A stretch of 41,024 nucleotides of DNA, from the NCBI GenBank assembly GCA_964429355.1, contig CAYSCH010000033.1:1-41024 (forward strand), written 5' to 3'. Within the stretch, counting starts at the first letter, position 1. Every line of letters begins with the position of its first letter. The stretch is from JAAYAY01 sp964429355. GTDB taxonomy: Bacteria; Planctomycetota; Planctomycetia; Pirellulales; Thermoguttaceae. The notes beneath the pieces are model-generated. The model was not told where the DNA came from. It searched no databases and saw only the letters and a list, made by a program, of their open reading frames with translations. Of the stretch, positions 1 to 9,248 are shown in pieces. The position numbers and the translations under genes were made by a program.

Positions 1-464
1 CGAAGAACCACGAGCACCTGTACCGGGAGTTCTACGAAGGCGAATCGGCTCAGGCCGTGCGCTGGAACAACTGGAAGGCGATTCGCAAACCCATGCTCAC
101 CGGCCGGATCGAAGTCTGCGACTTGGCACGGGATCCCGCCGAGCGTTACAACCTCGCCCGCCGCAAGGATCTGGTCGAGACGGCCCGCAGGTTCATGGCC
201 GGGGCCCACGTCCCAACTGGGAAGTCCCGCGGTTCCCTGGTATGTGGTCGAAACGCAGTGACGGCAATCCGCAGCGCCGGCTGTGCGCTGGCCGAAGGAT
301 CTGCAAACCGGTTCATGAAAGGGTTCGCCTCCGCTTGCCGCGTTGGCGTGACAACGCGACGGGACACCGTTCTGCTCTCGACAACGAACAGTCGCGTTTC
401 ACCCAGAGCGCTGGAGACCCCCTTTGTGATTCGCCTTGCCAATGGCTGGTACCACAGGAACTAG
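1..464 (+). pseudogene. Sulfatase, C-terminal fragment with frameshifted, run-on 3' end
   Basis: The 5' part lies outside the window. Reading from base 3, the first ~70 codons match the C-terminal end of planctomycete type I sulfatases: an EFYEG..QAVRWNNWKAIRKP segment, then EVCDLARDPAERYNLA, the usual 'LYDL..DP.E..NLA' closing motif. These enzymes hydrolyse sulfate esters, often on polysaccharides; the formylglycine site is not in view. After GAHVP near base 214 the frame stops looking like the family. One extra C at the CCC run at 212-214 would restore a family-like HVPNWEVPR ending, which suggests a frameshift. Neither frame then stops promptly: the present frame runs about 75 low-similarity codons to TAG at 462-464, the other to about 970. 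The 3' end therefore looks damaged or misassembled. Family assignment is firm; the pseudogene reading is an inference. Confidence 0.7.
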
Positions 465-1651
465 GGCCCGGCAGGTTCCACAACCAGTTCTGTGGAAACG
501 ACGTTGCTCAACGTCCCTTCAAGATCCATTGCCTGGACAAGAATCCTGTACTCTCCCTCCGGAAATCCGAGGGGCAGGGTCACGCTCCAATTGCTCCCTG
601 TTTCCGGCGGGAGGTCGTCCACTCCCAGCCACTCGTCGATTTCCGGATCAAGTTGGCCGTCCGAATCGAGATCGAGATAGAAATCCACACGAACAACCGG
701 ACACGCCGGATCGGTGGCCATGACCGATGCCGCCCAAAGATTGATCGCTTCGTCTGCCGCTGCAGGGTTCGGTATTGCCCGTGCGTAGTAGATGACGGGC
801 CAGGGTATCGCCCCGTCACGGATCGCTTGGAGGCCGTTACTGGATCCAACGTACAGGGTTCCATCAAAGTCAATGGCAGGCTCGTGGCCATTCACGCCTG
901 GTGTGCCCACGTATCGGCTCCAGACGATGTTCCCATTGGGCGAAACCGCATGCAGTGTGTCCCGCGATGAGGACGACACATACACGACACCATCGGCCCC
1001 GATGGCTGGTTTGTTGAGAAAAGCGCCCACGTTCGCTAGTTTCCATTTCAGCTTGCCGTTGAATCCGTAGGCACAGAAGGCGTTGTAGCCCGCGCAGTAG
1101 ACGGTCTGCGCAACATTGTCGACAACTGGCCGCCGAAGGCATAGTTGGTTGGCTTTCGGCAGAGTCACGTTCCAGCGTACTTTCCCCGTCGCCGGATTGA
1201 TCGCGTAGAGAATCCAAGCCTTGGTCATCACATAGACGTCTCCACCGACCAACGGGTCGCCGACTACCGGATCGTACGGGTAGTCTTTGAGCCGATAGCT
1301 CCACTTGACGGTCCCCGTGTCGGGTCGCAAGGCATAGAGAGTCTTGTTGCCTTTTGCGCCGGCGTAGACGGTTCCGTCCGCGCCGATCGCCGGATTGCAG
1401 TCTCCAGCACCTCCGGAAAGCGGATATTTCCAGAGCAGGCTCCCCCCGTTCGAAAGCTTGCACAAGGCCCCGTCAATCACCACATAGATCGCACCCTGAT
1501 CGTCAAGCACGGCACTTGCCTGGATTCCACCGACGCTTGGGTATACCCATTTGACACCTCCGATCAGATATTTTGCACCGTCGACGTAAGCGCCCGGTTG
1601 ATTGGCGTCGATTGCATAGAATGGTCCGGAATACGCACCGATGTAGATCAC
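461..1651 (-). CDS. PQQ-type beta-propeller repeat protein, 5'-truncated
   Basis: About 300 residues consist of propeller blades with the recurring pattern PAIGADGTVYVG...LYAL.P.TG.VKW, as in BamB/PQQ-quinoprotein-like repeat proteins. A roughly 100-residue C-terminal beta-sandwich-like part follows; it holds an Asp-rich DLDSDGQLDPEID loop that may bind calcium. No enzymatic residues are evident, so a secreted binding or scaffold role is likely. The first start codon available is GTG at 1651, but the upstream frame stays open to a TGA at 1760-1762 and encodes ISVGESSLAVDQNEVIYIG, which is itself a blade strand. There is no signal peptide and no upstream ATG. The gene therefore seems to have lost its 5' end, where the neighbouring caspase gene now lies. 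Its stop codon overlaps that of the facing sulfatase frame in a CTAG at 461-464. Confidence 0.7.
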   Translation of the reverse strand: MIYIGAYSGPFYAIDANQPGAYVDGAKYLIGGVKWVYPSVGGIQASAVLDDQGAIYVVIDGALCKLSNGGSLLWKYPLSGGAGDCNPAIGADGTVYAGAKGNKTLYALRPDTGTVKWSYRLKDYPYDPVVGDPLVGGDVYVMTKAWILYAINPATGKVRWNVTLPKANQLCLRRPVVDNVAQTVYCAGYNAFCAYGFNGKLKWKLANVGAFLNKPAIGADGVVYVSSSSRDTLHAVSPNGNIVWSRYVGTPGVNGHEPAIDFDGTLYVGSSNGLQAIRDGAIPWPVIYYARAIPNPAAADEAINLWAASVMATDPACPVVRVDFYLDLDSDGQLDPEIDEWLGVDDLPPETGSNWSVTLPLGFPEGEYRILVQAMDLEGTLSNVVSTELVVEPAGP

Positions 1652-1786
1652 TTCATTCTGGTCGACTGCAAGACTCGACTCACCGACTGATATGGCTAAA
1701 CAACTCGTCGTCCGAACTCGCTCGGTTTGAACATGGCATGGACCACGCAGGCAGGCTCGTCATCGTATTCCTCTCGTCTCACGGAA

Positions 1787-3964
1787 TCACGGCCGCACCT
1801 CGAACGAGACCACCCTGGCTTCCGCCCCGTCCTCCTCAGACCCCCGCTTCACTCTCAGGGATGGCTGAGCCAGAAATCCAAAATTGCTTGGTCTATGTGT
1901 CGCGTACACCACAACGCGGTGTGGGCCGAAAGGCGGCATACATCGATAGACCCCAGTCACTCGCCTTTCACCCGCCTCGATTCGTTGCTGCGAATCCACT
2001 TCGCCTTGAACGTATCGATCGGGCAACATGCACTGGATCTCCATGTCGGGATCGACGAGCAGGATGGTCACGTAGACGGGCTTCCCATCGGCGCCAATAT
2101 TCCTTATCCTCACAACGAAATCTTGCCCGTTCTTCAGCACGAGAGGCTCATCGCTCGGCCACTCGTGAAACGCCTCAATCTGGAAGTCGTCACCCTTGTT
2201 GACAGTCGTCACTCGGACTACCTCCGTGTCGAACCGCGTCGAGCCTCCGTCACTGGAACATGCTGCCGCGGCGTCCCTGAGCACTTTCCGAGCATGTGTT
2301 ATGCGCCGTAGGGCCTCTGCGAGGTCTTGGTGTGCCTTCTCGGGTACAGTCAAGTCAACTGGCGCCCAACCACCGGCCAACGACAAGGAAATCGAATGGT
2401 ACGTGTCTGCCGGGCTTTCGGGCCTATTCGCCCAACCAGTCGCCGGGAATAGGGCCGCATGCTGTCCATCGATTCGCAGCAACACATCGCAAGGCGAGTT
2501 CCCTTCGACCCACACAGACTCAGTTGGGCCATCATCTTGCTTGTCACCTTCGAAGAGTTGACGAATCACGGAGGACACATCGCGGTCACTCGGTCCAAGC
2601 GGCGGACCATCGGTATTCGCGTCGATGGCCCTGACAACACGCACTTTCGTACAGACATCACCAGGGGGGCGGCGCCGTTCCACTGCAAAACCCCGTTTGA
2701 AACCCCTTGGCAAGACCGAATCGATCTGTTCCTGCTGCTCGGCGCCCTCCCATTCAAACACCGTGCCTGTGGCGACGCTGTTTTCGACAATTTCGATCTT
2801 CAGCCAAGCCAGAGATTTCTCTGTCTCCGGCCTAGTCCGATTTGGGCCCCAGACGATCTGCTCGGGGCTTTCGTACAGCTCATAGAGAGAACCTTTCGTC
2901 ACGCCATGCAGCAGGCCCGCCTTCAGCCGAGCCGTGCCTGGATCCGCTTCTGATGCCTCCACTGGCCAGAACGGCTTGCGATCCATCTGCGAGTCAGCTC
3001 CAAGGAAAGAGCCTCGTAATGCTTGCGGCATTCCTTCGAGCGTCGGCGTCGGTGCTGCAAGACCTAGACGCGCGTCCTCATATCGCCTTATGAGAGCCAT
3101 ACGGAGCGTTTCATAGGTGATTCGTGAGATCGCATTCTCAGCGTTGAGCACTTCCACCAAAAACCGCGTCATCAGTCCATGAGAAGAGTCTCCTTCGTCA
3201 TATTCCGGCTCCTTTTCTGCTTTGCGGCAAGCGGTAAGAATGACCGCCCCCGGCGGCCATGACTTCGGCGTGACTTCGCGTTCTTCTCCGGACACGGGCC
3301 GCGGAATCGTCACGTTACGCTCTAACCCGCGGAACCGTGTTGCCCCACGCACGCCTCGCCCTGAGTGGCAGCAATCGAGCATGACGAGCGCTGTGACGGT
3401 TCCATCGTGGCAGACCGCCTCGACGAAACGATGTACTTCATCGTCCCGAATATCCTGCGGGCCACCCTGTCTTTCTGCGTCGTAAGGCACGAGCGTCTGG
3501 TCCACGCCATCGAGCTTATCGCAATCGGGGTCTCCCTCTGGTTGGTCCGGCATGAGGGATCCGTGGCCACTGAAATACAGCACCACATGCGGCCGTGGAC
3601 CGTCTGGCGGCGAGGACCGCGCCTTGTCAATCATTGTCTTCAGATGTTGACGTATGGCCATGCTCGTTGCTTGACTATCCACGAGCGTAGCGATGTTCTC
3701 CGTCTGAAAATGAAACCGCCTTGCCAGTAGATTCTTCATCGCGTCCACGTCGTTTCGGCAACCCTTGAGCTGTTCGTTCGGGCTTAGGTTGCTGTAATTC
3801 TGTACGCCGACCAATAGTGCGAATTGGGCTGGCCGACCATTACCCGGCCGTGTCTCTGCCGCGCTGAAGCCATCATCACTGACACGCAGCACCGCTCCTA
3901 ATGTCAGAATCAAGGCTAGCATCGCATTGCGGTGTGCCAGACGGGCGGGCGGGAAAGTGCGCAT
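1787..3964 (-). CDS. Secreted caspase-like peptidase (C14) with C-terminal DUF4384 domain
   Basis: A 725-residue protein starting at ATG 3964, preceded at 6 bases by AGGGAG; the TTG two codons earlier would sit on top of that ribosome site. A Sec-type signal (ALILTLGAV) lies at residues 14-28. The caspase-fold p20 domain covers about 45-290: ALLVGVQNY opens it, YFSGHG carries the catalytic His (about 134) and MLDCCHSG the catalytic Cys (about 199). Metacaspase-like bacterial C14 enzymes usually cut after basic residues. A middle region of unknown fold follows. The last ~130 residues match DUF4384 (LKNGQDFVVRIRN, then PVYVTILLVDPD), a domain often joined to secreted caspases and kinases. It starts only 46 bases after the kinase-caspase gene ends, so the two are probably co-transcribed. 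Function is inferred; domain calls are strong. Confidence 0.88.
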   Translation of the reverse strand: MRTFPPARLAHRNAMLALILTLGAVLRVSDDGFSAAETRPGNGRPAQFALLVGVQNYSNLSPNEQLKGCRNDVDAMKNLLARRFHFQTENIATLVDSQATSMAIRQHLKTMIDKARSSPPDGPRPHVVLYFSGHGSLMPDQPEGDPDCDKLDGVDQTLVPYDAERQGGPQDIRDDEVHRFVEAVCHDGTVTALVMLDCCHSGRGVRGATRFRGLERNVTIPRPVSGEEREVTPKSWPPGAVILTACRKAEKEPEYDEGDSSHGLMTRFLVEVLNAENAISRITYETLRMALIRRYEDARLGLAAPTPTLEGMPQALRGSFLGADSQMDRKPFWPVEASEADPGTARLKAGLLHGVTKGSLYELYESPEQIVWGPNRTRPETEKSLAWLKIEIVENSVATGTVFEWEGAEQQEQIDSVLPRGFKRGFAVERRRPPGDVCTKVRVVRAIDANTDGPPLGPSDRDVSSVIRQLFEGDKQDDGPTESVWVEGNSPCDVLLRIDGQHAALFPATGWANRPESPADTYHSISLSLAGGWAPVDLTVPEKAHQDLAEALRRITHARKVLRDAAAACSSDGGSTRFDTEVVRVTTVNKGDDFQIEAFHEWPSDEPLVLKNGQDFVVRIRNIGADGKPVYVTILLVDPDMEIQCMLPDRYVQGEVDSQQRIEAGERRVTGVYRCMPPFGPHRVVVYATHRPSNFGFLAQPSLRVKRGSEEDGAEARVVSFEVRP

Positions 3965-4010
3965 CTTCAACTCCCTTGCTGCAAGGTCTCACGTGTGACA
4001 AAGCCGTACA

Positions 4011-7000
4011 TCAATCGCGCGGAATAACGGGCGTGTTCTGAATCGGGTCACGCTGTACGCGGAACACGTCGAACACGTTCTTTTCCCCGCTGAGTAGGGC
4101 AATCTGCTCCTTCCCCGCCAAATCCCCCGTACGGCCCTGCGCGTAAAGTAGGATGTCGTAGCCGCTGATCCACGGCCTGTCACGATCTGGCGCAGGTAGT
4201 TCTCGCAGTTTGTAGGGCAAGGCAGCATCGTCGCGATTCGAGCCACCGGAAAGGTATTGTCCCAGGATCGCCTCGCGCAATGCCTGCGTGAGGTAGCCGT
4301 TTCCTCGGCTCTCGAAGGCGGGCTGGCTACCAAGGCAAGCGGTCAGCACCGCCACGTTCTGTTTCTTGTTCGCTTGCTCCTTGAACTGGTTGAAAACCTG
4401 ATCCGTCAGCGCCCCGCTACAGCAGGCGTCCACAACCAGCAGAATGTTGCCTTTGGCCTTCTCAAATTGCCCCTTGAAGTCCTCGGCTCGAAGGCCCGTA
4501 GCCTCTGGCGTGTTCTGTCGGACAAAATCGTGGGGGAGAAAAACAAACTGCGACCGCCCCTCAGGATCAGAATGTGTCAACAGTTCTCCATGTCCCGATA
4601 GGCACACAACTCCTAAGTCATCGGACTCCAGGCTACGGCAGAGAATATCGAGGCCATTGAGGATGTTAGTCCTGGTTGCCTCCTTGTTCTTGAGAATGGC
4701 GACTATGCTGACATCGGAATACGGTCGATTCTTCAAAGACTCAAACGCGGCCGTCAGGTCCTCGGCGTCTTTATCGGCGACAGCAAGGTCTGCAACACCA
4801 GCAGATGGGCTGTATTCTCTAACACCCACAAGTAACACGAAGAGATTACCTGGTTTGGACGCCATTCCCGATCCGCCGATGCGCTCTGCTCCTCGCGACC
4901 TGACTACAAGGTAGCGAGAAAAGCGATTGAGGAAAGGGATTGCTTGTCCTCGTTCTCCAAAGACGTTCAGCAATCTTACGAGCCGGTCCAAATCTTCGTC
5001 CGCTACCGGAGGAGCATCACTTAAATCCTCGGTGCGGGCTGCAAGGAGTTCAGCCGCGAGAAGTCGCACTTCGAGCACGTCACGTTCCGTGTCTTCGGGC
5101 CGTCGTGCTTCAAAGTCAAACCCGTCGAGGAAGTGCCGAATCGCCTGTGCGCCACTCTCCCATCCCTCTGTGTTCAATCGGACAACTGCCTCGGCAACGT
5201 GCTTGACGTGCGCGACTCGAGTACTGTATTTCGGCGTCGCAGTGCCGTCAGGCAGGGTAAGCTCCTCCAGCTTGTTCTTTGCACCTTGAGTGTCGCCAGC
5301 CAGCGCAAGACAAAGAGACCACTTGGCACCCATCGCCGCCCGCGTCACTGGGTCGGCCGATAGCTCATACGATCGGCCATATCGTTCGCACGCTTGGCGA
5401 AGATGCTCGGCATCTGATTGTGACCATTGGTACAGTTCACAATCCGCTGCTCTTTCCAGGGAGTTCTGCAGCCGCACCTTCAAGAGCCGCAAGTCCTGTT
5501 CCTTGCCCGGAGAGTCGTCCGTAACCCTCTTCGTTACATTGTCGTAGGAACGTTCGATTCGCACGAGAAGGTCATCAAAAGACGCACGAGCTTCGAGAAC
5601 ATCTCCGCAATAGCGCTGCGCGATCGCGAGGCCATGTTCGTTATGATAAAAGAGAATTCTCGAGAACCGCGAAATCTCGTTTTTCTGGAATAGAGTCTCG
5701 CGAAGTTTCTTTGCGGTTTCGAAGTTCTCTCTTGCCGGTATGACCTGCCACTGATCCATCAGGCTCCAAGCATAGCGTTCATGCGCACTGGCCATGAGAG
5801 GATGCGGACGAGTCGGGTCATTCATTCCCAGTTTCGTGCCAGTCTCGATAGCGGTTCGGAAGGCCGCGTCTGCCCGAACGTAGTCACCTGCCGACGCCCA
5901 TGNNNNNNNNNNGCCTTCTCGTGTATAGGCGTCGATTCGGAACGCCGCTGTCGTGTCGTGAAATGTGCTGGCATCTAGTAGCTTTTCGATTTGCGACAAG
6001 ACATCGCTGCGTACGCCGTTAGCATCTCTCAGCAGCAAATCCGACAACAAACGTGCGGTATCCACCATACAAAGGGAACGGAGATCTCTTTCCAGAGGAT
6101 CACTGCCCCGGTAGGACGCAAGAGCGCTCTCATAGCATTTCTGGGCCACCCGTGCACGTTCACGGTCTTGGCATAAGAGAGCGATGTGATGGTTGAGCAC
6201 GCCCATTAGATGCTTGTCCATCGCACACGGTTCCTGCGACCCGATCCCTTGTTGGAATTGTTTCAGAACCTCTTGCAGGCGACGCTGCAAAGCATCCTCG
6301 TCGAGTCGCTCCTCGTCCAAAGCTCGCAACTCGCTAACAACTGCCTTCTGATGGGGCAAGAGCGAGTTTTCCTGATTTTGGAGGGCACGCGAGAGGGTCT
6401 CGACAATAAAGGCTGTTTTGGAGTCCGCAGTCGGATCGCGTCTGAACACATTCTCGATGAAACGGCCAGGAGTAACCGGCCCGCTGATTTGAAAACTGGC
6501 GTCTGATGCTATCGTGTAGCGGGCCATCGGTGTCAACCACGGCATCTCCTCAAACCACCACTGGCCATTTAGACCTGGAAGCGTCAATACCGCGTGAAGA
6601 GATGACCAATCTGGTGGTTGCTCAAGTTTCGGCTTTGTTTGTTGCACATCCTGAGAAGTTCGTTGCTCGTTCTTGTCGGAGGAATTGAAGTTCATGGCTC
6701 TGTACCCGAACAGGGCCATTACGACCACGATGACACCCGCTAGAGCGCCGACTGTTGCTTCCCGGCGTCGCCGCACGATCCACTTGCGGGTGCGATACCA
6801 TGCCGTAAAAGGCTTGGCCTTGACCGGTTCACGCCGCTGCCAACGTGCCAAATCGTCTGCCAACTCTTGTGCCGAGGTATACCGGCGGCGGCGATCCTTC
6901 TCCAGGCACTTCATCACCACCGCTTCAAGGTCCACGGATATTTGTGGATTGTACTTCCGAACTCGTTCCGGCTCCTGGTACTGGATTCGTTCCATGATTT

Positions 7001-8873
7001 CCGGAGTGCCCGTCGCGCCATCGTCGTCAAACATTGGTCGCAACGTGAGCAACTCCCACAGCGTGGCACCTAGACTGTACACGTCGCTAGGCGGACTGAG
7101 CCGCGACACTGCCATCACCTGTTCGGGACTGGCGTAACGAAGAGTGCCGACAAACTGTCGAGTGCGGGTCAACGCCCCCTGTGACTCGTCGGTCAACTGT
7201 ACGAGCCCCAAATCCATGAGCACCGCCCGGGACCCATCACCAGTGACAATGATATTCCCGGGCTTTATGTCGCGGTGGATCACGCCCACTTGGTGCAGGG
7301 CCTCGGTTGCCATAGCCACCTGTCGCATCAGCTCCACAACGCGGCCAATGTAGCTCTCGCTCGCCACTTTCGCTGAAGTTGGCCGTTCCACGGGCGCACG
7401 GTGCAGTGAGTCCGACTCGGGCAAGAGATCGCCAAGTGTTTCTTCGGCGCGGCGATGCTCCTCGCACACGGTGCTGAGCGCTTGGCACCAGGTATCCAGA
7501 TTCACCGCAGCGGCGCTCGAAGATCCGCTCTGCAGTTTATCGCTCACTGCGGCCAACGGCGCACCTTCCACCAACTCCATTGCGTAGTACAGTTGGTCGC
7601 CTTCCTTGCCGGAAGTGTAGATCTTCACCAGGTTGGGGTGCTCGACGCGACCAAGGGCCCGGATCTCTCGCGCAAACCGCTCCTCGGCGTTCGGGTCCCA
7701 GGAAGCGCGCAGGCATTTCAACGCCACCTGGCGCCCCACAGATACCTGCCAGGCCCGATAGACGACGCCCATTCCACCGCGCCCGATCCGCGTCAGTAGC
7801 TCAAACTCACCAAACTTGCGCTTTGCCGGTTTGGCTCCTCCCGTTGCCTGCGGGATGTCCTTTTGCATCGACGTAACTGCCCATCGCTCCAAGGCTTCCC
7901 CATCCACCGCGCTCCCCAGGAGACGCGTCAGGAGTTCCGCCAGTGATTCTTGGAATTCTTCCCCTGGCAGCATCGCTCCCGAGTCGTAGCACATGTAATC
8001 CGGTTTCACCGAATCAGGATGCGAATTGAGGAAGAACATTTCCTCTTTCTCGGGTCGATAGCACAGTAGCGGATGGATCGCAATCCAGTTGGCCACGTCC
8101 GCCGCGGCTACCGAGTTTTCCTCACCCACGAGGTAGATACGTAACGGCCAGGGCAGGGATCGAGTCGCATCCGGTGGGAGAACGCAATTCAGCGACGTAT
8201 TGGGGCCTTGATGGCTCAAGATCCGGTACTGCACGTCCCAGTTGCCGTCCGCGGTGCGACGAACATCTTCCACGTGCAGCAACCGCCAGGGGGACAGGGC
8301 ATCCAGTTCGGCAAACAGTTCCACGGCCCCAGCCAGCAACTGCTGTCCCATGCGCTCCGATATCGCCAGCGGAAGGCTATCACCCGGCTGCCCCGAACTG
8401 CGCGTCATCCGCTGATATTGGATGAACGCCTCGAACACATCCCCGAGGGTCAGCGTGTCCGTGCCGCGCTGCTCGTTTCGCACGGCTCGCCGCAACGCAC
8501 ACGCCAGTTCTTTCAAATGCGACAGACCGTCTGGAAGCGGCGCCGGCGTTAACGTTCGGAGTTTCGCCAGGAGGCGGTCCTCGCTCCAATCTGCTTGAGA
8601 CAGAATCTGCTCAGCCAACGCCCACCATGCAGCCAGCGTTGGCCGGGCTAGCGGCTGGAAGAACTCGGCAGGACAAGCAGTGCGGCTTTTCTGCCGGCTG
8701 TACTCGGCCACTGCGATGCTGCCCAGTAGCTTGAGAGTTGCCTCCCAGAGGCTGCAAGCCGTGTGGTGAAGATCGAAAGAGCCCTTTGCGCTAAACGCCC
8801 GCCGGCAGAGACGTGCCAGCGGAGCAGGCAATTGCGAGACGACCACCTGGCAATCCGTGGCCTGCGCACACAT
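4011..8873 (-). CDS. Ser/Thr protein kinase - TM - TPR - caspase fusion protein
   Basis: I chose ATG 8873 (MCAQATDC), with GGAG 8 bases upstream, giving about 1620 residues; the frame is open 66 codons further but that part is a transposase remnant. Residues 1-350 have no recognised domain. The kinase domain (about 355-670) has a GRGGMGVVY loop, VALK lysine (386), HRDIKPGN (533-540), DLG in place of DFG (554-556) and SPEQ; all catalytic residues are present. A long insert lies before the catalytic loop. A basic stretch RKWIVRRRRE and one TM helix (about 707-724) predict kinase inside, remainder outside. Helical TPR-like repeats follow, interrupted by 10 N at 5903-5912. The C-terminus (about 1343-1620) is caspase-like: LSGHGE (His about 1428) and VVDACCSG (Cys about 1485). 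The frame holds across the gap, but the true gap length is unknown. Confidence 0.9.
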   Translation of the reverse strand: MCAQATDCQVVVSQLPAPLARLCRRAFSAKGSFDLHHTACSLWEATLKLLGSIAVAEYSRQKSRTACPAEFFQPLARPTLAAWWALAEQILSQADWSEDRLLAKLRTLTPAPLPDGLSHLKELACALRRAVRNEQRGTDTLTLGDVFEAFIQYQRMTRSSGQPGDSLPLAISERMGQQLLAGAVELFAELDALSPWRLLHVEDVRRTADGNWDVQYRILSHQGPNTSLNCVLPPDATRSLPWPLRIYLVGEENSVAAADVANWIAIHPLLCYRPEKEEMFFLNSHPDSVKPDYMCYDSGAMLPGEEFQESLAELLTRLLGSAVDGEALERWAVTSMQKDIPQATGGAKPAKRKFGEFELLTRIGRGGMGVVYRAWQVSVGRQVALKCLRASWDPNAEERFAREIRALGRVEHPNLVKIYTSGKEGDQLYYAMELVEGAPLAAVSDKLQSGSSSAAAVNLDTWCQALSTVCEEHRRAEETLGDLLPESDSLHRAPVERPTSAKVASESYIGRVVELMRQVAMATEALHQVGVIHRDIKPGNIIVTGDGSRAVLMDLGLVQLTDESQGALTRTRQFVGTLRYASPEQVMAVSRLSPPSDVYSLGATLWELLTLRPMFDDDGATGTPEIMERIQYQEPERVRKYNPQISVDLEAVVMKCLEKDRRRRYTSAQELADDLARWQRREPVKAKPFTAWYRTRKWIVRRRREATVGALAGVIVVVMALFGYRAMNFNSSDKNEQRTSQDVQQTKPKLEQPPDWSSLHAVLTLPGLNGQWWFEEMPWLTPMARYTIASDASFQISGPVTPGRFIENVFRRDPTADSKTAFIVETLSRALQNQENSLLPHQKAVVSELRALDEERLDEDALQRRLQEVLKQFQQGIGSQEPCAMDKHLMGVLNHHIALLCQDRERARVAQKCYESALASYRGSDPLERDLRSLCMVDTARLLSDLLLRDANGVRSDVLSQIEKLLDASTFHDTTAAFRIDAYTREGXXXXWASAGDYVRADAAFRTAIETGTKLGMNDPTRPHPLMASAHERYAWSLMDQWQVIPARENFETAKKLRETLFQKNEISRFSRILFYHNEHGLAIAQRYCGDVLEARASFDDLLVRIERSYDNVTKRVTDDSPGKEQDLRLLKVRLQNSLERAADCELYQWSQSDAEHLRQACERYGRSYELSADPVTRAAMGAKWSLCLALAGDTQGAKNKLEELTLPDGTATPKYSTRVAHVKHVAEAVVRLNTEGWESGAQAIRHFLDGFDFEARRPEDTERDVLEVRLLAAELLAARTEDLSDAPPVADEDLDRLVRLLNVFGERGQAIPFLNRFSRYLVVRSRGAERIGGSGMASKPGNLFVLLVGVREYSPSAGVADLAVADKDAEDLTAAFESLKNRPYSDVSIVAILKNKEATRTNILNGLDILCRSLESDDLGVVCLSGHGELLTHSDPEGRSQFVFLPHDFVRQNTPEATGLRAEDFKGQFEKAKGNILLVVDACCSGALTDQVFNQFKEQANKKQNVAVLTACLGSQPAFESRGNGYLTQALREAILGQYLSGGSNRDDAALPYKLRELPAPDRDRPWISGYDILLYAQGRTGDLAGKEQIALLSGEKNVFDVFRVQRDPIQNTPVIPRD
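5903..5912. other. Assembly gap of 10 N
   Basis: Ten undetermined bases interrupt the TPR-like region of the kinase-caspase gene. Ten is a common placeholder length, so the number of missing bases is not known. The downstream reading frame happens to agree with the upstream frame. Confidence 0.98.
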
Positions 8874-9248
8874 AGTCACTTCTCCACTGCGGTATTCCCC
8901 GAGCGGGCGATCCTTCCCGACGATACTTCCTCGACACTTTAACCTAGGTTGCAAGCAATTGAACACAATGTGCATCTTCTCGGCTGCCGTCCACTTTCGA
9001 CGTCTCGTCCTACTTATAGCGATTCCTCCTTTCCCTTCATCGTAATAGGATCTTCGGAAGCGCCGACGCACCTTATATACTGTAATACTTGGAATGAAAC
9101 ACTATAGTAGCCCGTCCCTGGCTTCGAATTCGGTGTCTGTCAGTGCTCCACGGGTCATGTTCTATTGCTTGCGATCAACAACGGGCCGCCGCAAGAAGCA
9201 TGTTCATGCCATTCAAGGTACGACCTTAAATATGGAACTGGACAGATT
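8874..9248 (-). other. Intergenic region with fossil transposase N-terminus and AT-rich leader
   Basis: This 375-bp stretch separates the kinase-caspase gene from the upstream secreted-protein gene. About 8930-9017 encodes, in frame with the downstream gene, SRTRRRKWTAAEKMHIV and LQPRLK, which resembles the helix-turn-helix start of IS3/IS66-type transposase OrfA proteins. A strong GGAGG (complement of 9025-9029) sits 7 bases before an ATA codon at 9015-9017 where ATG would be expected, so the start appears mutated. Nothing of the rest of an IS is visible. An AT-rich patch at about 9072-9110 (minus strand TATAGT and TATATA) could hold a promoter for the kinase-caspase gene. A small hairpin, AAGGT/ACCTT at 9215-9227, lies after the upstream gene and is too weak to call a terminator. 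Confidence 0.5.
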
